Assembly: GCA_035999765.1 (NCBI GenBank)
Contig: CP108521.1
Coordinates: 9,362,001-9,426,000 of the forward strand
Source of the DNA: Streptomyces sp. NBC_01231
GTDB lineage: Bacteria > Actinomycetota > Actinomycetes > Streptomycetales > Streptomycetaceae
DNA length: 64,000 bases
Reading direction: 5' to 3'
The notes under the pieces are model-generated. The model saw only the letters and a program-made list of their open reading frames with translations, searched no databases and was not told where the DNA came from. The first letter of the stretch is position 1; each line of letters starts with the position of its first letter. Below, piece by piece: positions 57,336 to 64,000 of this stretch. A program made the position numbers and the translations under genes.

Positions 57336-57467
57336 CCCAGCCTCCCCATTGGTTTGTTCAAGCGCGCACCCTAGTGCGCCCGGAAGGCGCTTGTCACGAT
57401 TCCTCTGCTCGACGGGAGCTGCGGTTTCCGGCCGGACGGGGCGAATCGACCATCCGTCGCCGACACG

Positions 57468-57764
57468 TCAGGCCGCCGGGAGTCCCAGCAGGGCGCGTGC
57501 CACCGTTCGAGGCGACTCGTCACGCTCCCTCGCGAGTGCGATCACGGCCCGGCACGCCAGCTCGTTCACCCCGAACGACAGGGCCTCCGGGGACACCCAG
57601 CCCGCTGCCTCGTCGATCCGTTCCTGGTCGTCCTCCGCGCAGGCCGAGACATAGGCGGCCGCGGCCTCGAACAGATTGTGCGAGCGAACCTCCCGGCCGG
57701 TCTTCGCCTCGGTGCGCAAGGCGTTGCGGAATCTGGCACCCGACTCGCGGACCCTGCCCCACAT
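57468..57764 (-). CDS. Hypothetical protein, 98 residues
   Basis: A small soluble, helix-rich protein (WGRVRESGARFRNALRTEAK, then LFEAAAAYVSACAEDDQERI). The ATG at 57764 has AAGG 8 bases upstream and is preferred over an ATG at 57818. It is divergent from the DUF2236 gene, with 108 bp between starts. No family is recognised. Confidence 0.6.
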   Translation of the reverse strand: MWGRVRESGARFRNALRTEAKTGREVRSHNLFEAAAAYVSACAEDDQERIDEAAGWVSPEALSFGVNELACRAVIALARERDESPRTVARALLGLPAA

Positions 57765-57872
57765 ACTGACCACCTTCCCCCTCGGTTGCCCTCTTGGTTG
57801 CTCTGACTGGTCGTGCATCTCCTGCTACTCAACGTAGAGTTGAAGCGTCGGCGGCAGAAGGGGGACGGCGCG

Positions 57873-58778
57873 GTGAAGCGCTTCGCGCGGCTCGAACAGA
57901 TCCGGAGGATGGACCCGGAGAAGGACGCCCTGGAGATCTATCGCCTCTCCTCCGCGTACGAGTTTCCCTGGGACTCCACCCGCGCATTGGAACTGGCCCT
58001 GTACCGCACCTACGCCGTGCCCCGCATCGGTCGGCTGCTCGCCGAGACCACGGAGCTCACGGACCGGCCCCAGAAGCGCTACGACGACACGACACTGCTC
58101 CTCGACGCCGTCGTCGAACACGGCTTCGACAGTGAACAGGGCCGTACGGCGATCCGCCGCGTCAACCAGATGCACCGCAGCTACGACATCAGCAACGACG
58201 ACATGCGGTACGTGCTCTGCACGTTCGTCGTGGTTCCCAGGCGCTGGATCGACGCCTACGCCTGGCGCAGGCTGTCCCGCCACGAGATCGTCGCCTCCGC
58301 CGTCCACTACCGCTCCCTGGGGCGGCACCTGGGTATCAAGGACGTTCCGGAGTCCTACGAGGAGTTCGAGACCTGCCTCGACGCCTACGAAGAGGCGCAC
58401 TTCGCCTGGGACGAGGGCGCGCGACGGGTCTCGGACGCCACGCTCGCCCTGATGGCCTCCTGGTACCCGCGCCCCCTCGCCCCGCTGTTGCGCGCCTCGA
58501 CGCTCGCTCTGCTCGACGAACCGCTCCTCAAGGCCTTCCGCTACACACCTCCGGGCCCTGTCACCCGCGACCTCGTCCGCAGCGCGGTCCGGATGCGGGG
58601 ACGAGCCGTCCGGCTGCTGCCACCCCGGAGGGCGCCCCATCACGCGCGGCAGAACTGGGAGATCAAGAGCTACCCGAACGGTTACCGGCTGGAGGACCTC
58701 GGCACGCGCCCCGTCCCGGGCGTGCGGGGCTGTCCGGTACGCCACGCGGGCCCGTCGGCGGCCGTCTCCACCGACTGA
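57873..58778 (+). CDS. DUF2236 / MpaB-type oxygenase family protein
   Basis: The protein is about 301 residues and shows the family opening RFARLEQIRRMDPEKDALEI, the conserved RVNQMHRSYDISNDDMRYVL, and RRLSRHEIVASAVHYRSLGR. The family includes rubber oxygenase Lcp and the fungal MpaB, which bind haem b through conserved histidines; here candidate histidines are in the MHRSY and RHEIV segments. The reaction is unknown. GTG at 57873 after GGGGGA is preferred; an ATG at 57813 would add 20 residues. Confidence 0.75.
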   Translation: MKRFARLEQIRRMDPEKDALEIYRLSSAYEFPWDSTRALELALYRTYAVPRIGRLLAETTELTDRPQKRYDDTTLLLDAVVEHGFDSEQGRTAIRRVNQMHRSYDISNDDMRYVLCTFVVVPRRWIDAYAWRRLSRHEIVASAVHYRSLGRHLGIKDVPESYEEFETCLDAYEEAHFAWDEGARRVSDATLALMASWYPRPLAPLLRASTLALLDEPLLKAFRYTPPGPVTRDLVRSAVRMRGRAVRLLPPRRAPHHARQNWEIKSYPNGYRLEDLGTRPVPGVRGCPVRHAGPSAAVSTD

Positions 58779-58829
58779 CCGCCTGCCAGGTTGACGGACG
58801 CGGCCCTCGCGGTCCCTGGACGAAGGCCG

Positions 58830-59438
58830 TCAGCCCTCGCGGACGGCCAGGGCCAGGAACCGTTCGTCCTCGTCGACGTACGACGTCATGCGCCACCCGG
58901 AACCGGCGAGCAGCGGACGCAGGTTGGGCTCCGCGCGCAGATCATCGGGCGTGATCCGCCGACCCTGGCGAGCGGCCAGCGCCGCCCTGCCGATCGGGTG
59001 GAACAGCGCCAGCGTCCCGCCGGGACGCACCACGCGCCCCAACTCCCGCAGATTCTCGGCCGGATGCGCCAGATGTGAGACGAGCCCCGCCCCGAACACG
59101 GCGTCGAGCGACTGAGAGCGCAGCGGCAGCACGGCCACGTCGGCGAGCACCAACTGCCCGTCGCGGTCCCGACCGGCCCGTACGGCGGCTTCCAGCATCG
59201 CCGGGGTCAGATCCACCCCGACGACCACTCCCGAGGGCCCCACGGCCGCTCGGAGCGGCGTCAGGGCGCGCCCGGTGCCGCAGCCGGCGTCGAGCACGCG
59301 GTCTCCGGCACGCAGCCCGAGGTCCGCGACCGCGGCGGCGTAGGCGGGGCCGTCATCGGGAAACCGCCTGTCCCAGTCGGCGGCACGGGCGGTGAAGAAC
59401 TCCTGCACATGTGTGTGGTCGTCGCTCATGTCCCGCAT
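58830..59438 (-). CDS. Class I SAM-dependent methyltransferase
   Basis: This 202-residue protein of the methyltransferase_11 type has motif I VLDAGCGTGRALTPL and a second acidic strand VVVGVDLTPAMLEAAVR. These are followed by LVLADVAVLPLRSQSLDAVF and VRPGGTLALFHPIG. The substrate is unknown and no partner genes are evident. Two ATG codons (59438, 59429) are possible; GAGGG lies just upstream of the first. Confidence 0.82.
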   Translation of the reverse strand: MRDMSDDHTHVQEFFTARAADWDRRFPDDGPAYAAAVADLGLRAGDRVLDAGCGTGRALTPLRAAVGPSGVVVGVDLTPAMLEAAVRAGRDRDGQLVLADVAVLPLRSQSLDAVFGAGLVSHLAHPAENLRELGRVVRPGGTLALFHPIGRAALAARQGRRITPDDLRAEPNLRPLLAGSGWRMTSYVDEDERFLALAVREG

Positions 59439-59581
59439 GATCCCTCACCGACACGGATGACAGCCGGGTGCACATGTTCGAGCGTGCCGCGATCGTTCAG
59501 CTACACCTCTGCGCCAGATTCCAGCAGCTTTCGAAAGGTGCCCCCTTTGTGCGCCCCTGCCCCGACTAGCGTCCCGGGGCC

Positions 59582-60355
59582 ATGGGACACCTGGACCACG
59601 CAGCCCTCGGGTGGCTGACCCCCGTGCTGTCGTACGTGATGGCCTGCATAGGCGCCGCCCTCGGGCTGCGCTGCACCGTCCGCGCGCTCGGCGCCACCGG
59701 ACGATCGCGCCGGAACTGGCTGATCACCGCCGCCTCCGCGATCGGCACCGGCATCTGGACCATGCACTTCGTGGCGATGCTCGGCTTCAGCGTCAGCGGC
59801 ACCGACATCCGCTACGACGTGCCGCTCACCATCGTGAGCCTGCTTGTCGCCATGGTGGTCGTCTGCGCGGGCGTCTTCGCCGTCGGTTACGGTCGCGACC
59901 GCACCCGCGCCCTCTTCCTCGGCGGGCTCACCACCGGGCTCGGCGTGGCGAGCATGCACTACCTGGGCATGGCCGCGGTACGCCTGCACGGCGATGTCGC
60001 ATACGACCCGGCGCTCGTCGGACTCTCCGTCCTGATCGCGGTGGTAGCGGCGACAGCTGCCCTGTGGGCGGCCCTGAACATCAAGTCACCCGTCGCCGTC
60101 ACCCTCGCCTCACTGATCATGGGGGCGGCGGTGAGCAGCATGCACTACACCGGCATGTTCGCGGTGAGCGTGCGCGTCGCCCCTTCGGGGGCAACCCTGC
60201 CCGGGGCCACGGCGATGCAGTTCATCTTCCCCCTCGCCGTCGGCCTCGGGTCCTACCTCTTCCTGACCTCGGCCTTCGTCGCGCTGTCGCCGACCACGGG
60301 GGAGCGTCAGGCCTCCGCCTCGGCCCAACGGCCGGTCGAGAGCGCGGCCTCCTAG
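59582..60355 (+). CDS. MHYT-domain seven-helix membrane sensor protein
   Basis: This 257-residue protein has seven membrane segments and three MHYT-type motifs: WTMHFVAMLG, ASMHYLGMAAV and SSMHYTGMFAV. MHYT domains are proposed to bind copper and sense O2, CO or NO. Usually they are fused to GGDEF/EAL or histidine kinase domains; here the domain stands alone, 63 bp upstream of the conservon histidine kinase gene in the same direction. A sensory link between the two is possible but unproven. Confidence 0.87.
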   Translation: MGHLDHAALGWLTPVLSYVMACIGAALGLRCTVRALGATGRSRRNWLITAASAIGTGIWTMHFVAMLGFSVSGTDIRYDVPLTIVSLLVAMVVVCAGVFAVGYGRDRTRALFLGGLTTGLGVASMHYLGMAAVRLHGDVAYDPALVGLSVLIAVVAATAALWAALNIKSPVAVTLASLIMGAAVSSMHYTGMFAVSVRVAPSGATLPGATAMQFIFPLAVGLGSYLFLTSAFVALSPTTGERQASASAQRPVESAAS

Positions 60356-60418
60356 CGGCATCCCGGACCCGCCCCGCCCGCACGGGCACGCCCCGACAAA
60401 CTCCCGAGCGAAGAGGCC

Positions 60419-63076
60419 ATGCGTACACCGCGTAGGACCCCCGAAGCCGGCGCCGAGACGCCGCACCAGCCCTCCGTGCGCGGCCGTCGCGCGCACGCCG
60501 GACCGCCCGCCGACGAACACCCGGACGAACCCCTGGGCGCGATACCGGACGACGCTCCCGCGTACGGGGGACGCTGGCGCATCCGTCCGCGGACGGTACG
60601 AGCCAAGATCGTGTGTCTGCTGATGGTCCCGGTCGTCTCGCTGCTCGCCCTGTGGGCGTACGCCACCGTGTCCACCGCCCAGGACATCTCCAGGCTCCGG
60701 CAGCTTCAGCGCGTGGACACCGCGATCCGCACTCCGGTCGCGGAGGCCGTGGCCGCGCTCCAGACCGAGCGGGCGGCCGCCGTCCGCTACGCGACCGACC
60801 CGCCGGCCGGGCGGAGCGGCGACCTGAAGAACCTCGGCCTGCGCACCGACCGCGCTGTCGCGAAACTCCGGCTCGGCGACGGCAACACCATCGCCGACAG
60901 CGAGGAACTGCCCGCCGGCGTGGCGCGACGGCTCGAGACGTTCGTCACCGGCGCCGAGGGGCTGCCCTCACTGCGCACCGCCGTACTCGACCACCGAGCG
61001 GACTGGCACGAGACGTACGGGCGGTACACGAAGACCATCGCCGGTGCCTTCGGTGTGGGGGGTGCCCTCACCGGCATCCAGGACGCCGAACTCGGTTCCG
61101 ACGCGCGCGTGCTGCTCGAGTTCTCCCGCGCGGGCGAGGCGCTGGCCCAGGAGGACGCCGTCCTGGGCAGCGCACGCCTGGCCGGCGGGCTGTCGGGGGA
61201 GAGGCTGCGGCTGTTCACCGGCGCCGTCGATACCCGCCGTGCCCTCACCGAGTCCGCCGTGGCCGACCTGCGCGGCTCCGAACGCGCCTCCTGGCGCGAC
61301 CTCGCCGGGGACAGCTCCTACGGCACCGTCGGCGCCACCGAGGACAGAGTCCTCGCCGCGGGTCCTGGTGGCCGGGCGCTCGCCGCGGCACCACAGGCCG
61401 CCTGGGAAGACGCGCACGCGCGTGTGCAGGACGACATGCGGACGATCGAGGGGGACGCGGGACGCGAAGTCTCCGACCGGGCCGACCCGTTCACCCGCGG
61501 TCTGCTCACCCCGGCCGGCGCCGCCGTCCTCCTCGGCCTCCTCGCCGTCGCCTCCTCCCTCGTGATCTCCGTCCGCATCGGCCGTGGTCTGGTCGTCGAG
61601 TTGGTGAGCCTGCGCAACAGCGCCCTGGAGATCGCCCGCCGCGATCTCCCCGAGGCCATGCGGAAACTCCGCGCGGGCGAGGAGATCGACATCGAGGCCG
61701 AGGCACCGCCCGGACCGCCCGCGGAGGACGAGGCCGGCCAGGTCGCCGAGGCGCTCGGCACCGTGCACCGTGCCGCGCTCAGGGCCGCCGTCGAGCGCGC
61801 CGAACTCGCCAGCGGCATCTCCGGCGTCTTCGTCAACCTCGCCCGCCGCAGCCAGGTCCTGGTCCACCGTCAGCTCAGCCTCCTCGACAGCATGGAACGC
61901 CGCTCCGACGACCCGAACGAACTGAGCGACCTGTTCCGGCTCGACCACCTCACCACCCGGATGCGGCGGCACGCCGAGAGCCTGATCATCCTCTCCGGCG
62001 CCGCGCCCGGCCGCGCCTGGCGCATGCCGGTCTCCCTGACGAACGTGGTTCGTGCGGCCGTCTCCGAAGTCGAGGACTACGCGCGCGTGGAGGTACGCCA
62101 ACTGCCCGACGCGTCCGTCACCGGCGCGGCCGTCGCCGACCTCACCCACCTCCTCGCCGAGATCATCGAGAACGCCGCCCAGTTCTCGCCGCCCCACACC
62201 CGCGTGCGGGTCACCGGCGAGCCCGTCGGCAACGGCTACGCCGTCGAGGTCGAGGACCGCGGCCTGGGCATGGGCCAGGAGACCCTGGCCGAGGCGAACC
62301 GGCGTATCGAACAGTCCGAGGCCCTCGACCTGTTCGACAGCGACCGCCTCGGGCTCTTCGTGGTGAGCAGGCTCGCCGCACGGCACGACATCAAGGTGCA
62401 TCTGCGAACCTCGCCCTACGGCGGCACCACCGCGGTCGTCCTGCTGCCCACCGCGCTGCTGCACGCCGGATCGACGGAACGTGCCCCTCACAGGTCGGCG
62501 GACGCGGAACGGCGGGCGGAACACGAGTACGCGCGCGTGCCCGCCGCCGCCCAGCATCAGGAGTCCGTGCCCGCCTCGGCCGACCGACCCGCACTGGTCG
62601 CTCCCGCACCCGCCGTGGCCCGCACCACCACGGAGCGCCGGGCCACGGCCGACGACCCACCTCCCGGGGCGGGTCGGGCCACCCCGGATTCGCGGGCCAC
62701 GGCAGACAACTCACCTCCCGGAGTCACCACCTTGCGTCTGCACCGTCCTCCGGACGACCTCGACGACGGCCCCTCGGACGACGCTCACAACGGCTCCCGG
62801 GACGACCCCCACGACGGCTCCCCGGAGGACCCCGACGGCCTGCCGCGCCGGGTACGCCAGGCCAGCCTCGCCCCTCAACTGCGTGAGCGGGCGGCCGAGG
62901 AACCGGCGCGGGCTTCCGCCACCGGGAACGACGAGAGACGCACCCCCGAACTCGTCCGGGACCGCATGGCGGCGTACCGCGACGGATGGGCCCGCGGCGG
63001 CGGCAGGCGGCCCGGCCGCGATGCCACCCCAGATTTCACAGCGGGCAGTCACAGCAGCGAAGGAGGCCCCGCATGA
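60419..63076 (+). CDS. cvnA: Conservon sensor-like histidine kinase CvnA
   Basis: This 885-residue membrane kinase-like protein has an N-terminal segment (IVCLLMVPVVSLLALWAYAT, about 65-85), an extracellular nitrate/nitrite-sensing-type helical domain, a second segment (GAAVLLGLLAVASSLVISVR, about 365-385), a HAMP-like linker and an HATPase domain. The HATPase domain has LAEIIENAAQFSPPHTRVRV as N-box and VEDRGLGMGQETL as G1 box. A long Pro/Asp-rich tail follows 685. The usual histidine-kinase phosphoacceptor histidine is not obvious, as in other CvnA proteins. Its stop overlaps the cvnB ATG (ATGA). Conservons couple a membrane sensor to a small GTPase. Confidence 0.9.
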   Translation: MRTPRRTPEAGAETPHQPSVRGRRAHAGPPADEHPDEPLGAIPDDAPAYGGRWRIRPRTVRAKIVCLLMVPVVSLLALWAYATVSTAQDISRLRQLQRVDTAIRTPVAEAVAALQTERAAAVRYATDPPAGRSGDLKNLGLRTDRAVAKLRLGDGNTIADSEELPAGVARRLETFVTGAEGLPSLRTAVLDHRADWHETYGRYTKTIAGAFGVGGALTGIQDAELGSDARVLLEFSRAGEALAQEDAVLGSARLAGGLSGERLRLFTGAVDTRRALTESAVADLRGSERASWRDLAGDSSYGTVGATEDRVLAAGPGGRALAAAPQAAWEDAHARVQDDMRTIEGDAGREVSDRADPFTRGLLTPAGAAVLLGLLAVASSLVISVRIGRGLVVELVSLRNSALEIARRDLPEAMRKLRAGEEIDIEAEAPPGPPAEDEAGQVAEALGTVHRAALRAAVERAELASGISGVFVNLARRSQVLVHRQLSLLDSMERRSDDPNELSDLFRLDHLTTRMRRHAESLIILSGAAPGRAWRMPVSLTNVVRAAVSEVEDYARVEVRQLPDASVTGAAVADLTHLLAEIIENAAQFSPPHTRVRVTGEPVGNGYAVEVEDRGLGMGQETLAEANRRIEQSEALDLFDSDRLGLFVVSRLAARHDIKVHLRTSPYGGTTAVVLLPTALLHAGSTERAPHRSADAERRAEHEYARVPAAAQHQESVPASADRPALVAPAPAVARTTTERRATADDPPPGAGRATPDSRATADNSPPGVTTLRLHRPPDDLDDGPSDDAHNGSRDDPHDGSPEDPDGLPRRVRQASLAPQLRERAAEEPARASATGNDERRTPELVRDRMAAYRDGWARGGGRRPGRDATPDFTAGSHSSEGGPA

Positions 63077-63510
63077 TCCAGGACCCGAGCACGAGAGCCG
63101 CCCAGAGGTCCGGCGAACTCGACTGGCTGCTGGACGACTTGGTGGTGCGCGTGAGCGAGGTGCGGCACGCGGTCGTCCTGTCCAACGACGGACTCGCCGT
63201 GGGCTCCTCCACCGGCCTGCACCGTGAGGACGCCGAGCACCTCGCCGCCGTGGCCTCCGGTTTCCACAGCCTGGCCAAGGGCGCGGGCCGGCACTTCGGG
63301 GCCGGAGGCGTGCGCCAGACCATGGTGGAGATGGACGACGGATTCCTGTTCGTGGCCGCCGCGGGCGACGGCTCCTGCCTTGCCGTCCTCACCGCGGTGA
63401 CGGCGGACATAGGACTGGTCGCCTACGAGATGGCACGGCTGGTCAAACGCGTCGGCGAGCACCTGTACACGGCGCCCCGCATCGGCGCCCGGCCTCCCGC
63501 CGCCGGATGA
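63073..63510 (+). CDS. cvnB: Roadblock/LC7-domain protein CvnB
   Basis: This 145-residue protein is a single Roadblock/LC7 domain (LDWLLDDLVVRVSEVRHAVV, NDGLAVGSSTGLHREDAEHL). In conservons it acts with the CvnD GTPase, probably as a GTPase-activating or scaffolding partner, much like MglB with MglA. AGGAGG lies 8 bases before the ATG, which overlaps the cvnA stop. Confidence 0.92.
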   Translation: MIQDPSTRAAQRSGELDWLLDDLVVRVSEVRHAVVLSNDGLAVGSSTGLHREDAEHLAAVASGFHSLAKGAGRHFGAGGVRQTMVEMDDGFLFVAAAGDGSCLAVLTAVTADIGLVAYEMARLVKRVGEHLYTAPRIGARPPAAG

Positions 63511-63532
63511 GGCCACAAGGCGGTCCACTCAG

Positions 63533-63946
63533 ATGACCGAGGACATGACGGACGCCATGCGCGAGCAGGGCAGCCAGTGGTACGACGGCGAGGCCGGGCC
63601 CCTGGTGCGCCCTTACGCCATGACGGGCGGCCGCACCAAACCCGGCCCCACCGGGGTGCGTTTCGACCTGATCGCCCTCGTCACGCTGGACCCTGGCGCG
63701 CCCGGCTTCGAGGACGACGCCGCGCTCGGGCCGGAACACCGCGCCCTGGTCGACCTGTGCCGCACGGAGACCCAGTCGGTCGCGGAACTGGGCGCGGGCG
63801 CCGATCTGCCCGTAGGCGTGGTCAGGGTCCTCCTCGGTGACCTCCTGGAGCTCGGCCTGGTCACCGTCAGCCGTCCGGTGCCGCCCGCGCAGCTGCCTGA
63901 CGAACGAATCCTGCGCGAGGTGATCGAAGGACTGCGGGCTCTGTAG
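63533..63946 (+). CDS. cvnC: DUF742 protein CvnC
   Basis: This 137-residue protein has the DUF742 winged-helix-like fold: PLVRPYAMTGGRTKPG near the start, then LVDLCRTETQSVAELGAGAD and a closing RILREVIEGLRAL. It is the third conserved conservon gene, 22 bp after cvnB. cvnD, the Ras-like GTPase, is expected beyond the right edge. The final codons are part of a 26-bp tandem duplication. Confidence 0.9.
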   Translation: MTEDMTDAMREQGSQWYDGEAGPLVRPYAMTGGRTKPGPTGVRFDLIALVTLDPGAPGFEDDAALGPEHRALVDLCRTETQSVAELGAGADLPVGVVRVLLGDLLELGLVTVSRPVPPAQLPDERILREVIEGLRAL

Positions 63947-63974
63947 ATATCGAAGGACCGCGGGCGCTGTGGAT
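63923..63974. repeat. 26-bp tandem duplication across the cvnC stop codon
   Basis: Two adjacent 26-bp copies (63923-63948 and 63949-63974) differ at 3 positions. The first copy contains the cvnC TAG stop; in the second the same triplet is TGG. Because 26 is not a multiple of 3 the second copy is out of frame with the first. It occupies the spot where cvnD usually begins. Confidence 0.8.
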
Positions 63975-64000
63975 GAAGGTTCACCACCGCCCGGACTCGT

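Noticed and set aside
63969..64000. Possible cvnD start (GTG 63969 or ATG 63973)
   Set aside because: Fewer than 11 codons are visible before the window ends, no domain can be seen, and the ribosome binding site is not convincing.

Overview
The window is a chromosome segment of a Streptomyces species or a very close actinomycete. The base composition is strongly G+C rich, and start codons are often GTG or TTG behind GGAGG-type ribosome binding sites. Four genes carry a rare TTA (bldA-type) codon. There is a cvnABC conservon, a mycothiol-type maleylpyruvate isomerase, an sdg-type salicylate operon, and a xylanase whose catalytic positions match Streptomyces lividans XlnA. No rRNA, tRNA, CRISPR array, insertion sequence or origin was seen. 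The whole window reads as accessory catabolism for plant-derived carbon, followed by ordinary Streptomyces genes.

1-9152: a partial zinc-type dehydrogenase, an IclR regulator, and divergent from it a six-gene operon for salicylate degradation through CoA thioesters to gentisate, maleylpyruvate and fumarylpyruvate. 9204-18690: a five-gene minus-strand operon for plant glycosides (GH1, SDR, GH2 beta-glucuronidase, MFS importer, GH78 alpha-L-rhamnosidase) with a TetR regulator. The same 18-bp operator lies in front of the GH1 gene and in front of tetR. 18776-30307: a transporter remnant, then a regulon around a PucR-type activator. Leftward are a class II aldolase, an MHS transporter and a Tat-exported metallo-beta-lactamase-fold protein. 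Rightward are a PanE-like reductase, an unusual FAH-RraA fusion, a DapA-family lyase, an aldehyde dehydrogenase and an HpaD-like ring-cleavage dioxygenase. Both arms start with a pair of TGTCG-N4-CGACA sites whose centres are exactly 32 bp apart.

30336-41465: a GH42 remnant, a membrane metallophosphoesterase, then five secreted hemicellulases (GH62, GH10, GH54, GH29, esterase), each with a ricin-type CBM13 module. Three of the five have a TTA codon inside the signal peptide. 41537-45233: an ExaC/AldB-type aldehyde dehydrogenase with its GAF-domain regulator, and a Tat-exported amidase. 45670-49747: a ROK regulator and xylulokinase, divergent from xylose isomerase. Outside the cell the hemicellulases would release xylose and arabinose; xylA and xylB carry xylose into the pentose phosphate pathway.

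49903-63946: a proline-rich membrane protein with a 30-bp repeat, a SWIM/SNF2 gene pair, a fatty acid desaturase, small and hypothetical proteins, a DUF2236 protein, a methyltransferase, an MHYT sensor protein and the conservon cvnABC, which runs to the right edge. The strongest new signals are the paired operators of the PucR regulon, the FAH-RraA fusion in an incomplete meta-cleavage pathway, the TetR operator pair of the glycoside operon, and the clustering of TTA codons in hemicellulase signal peptides.
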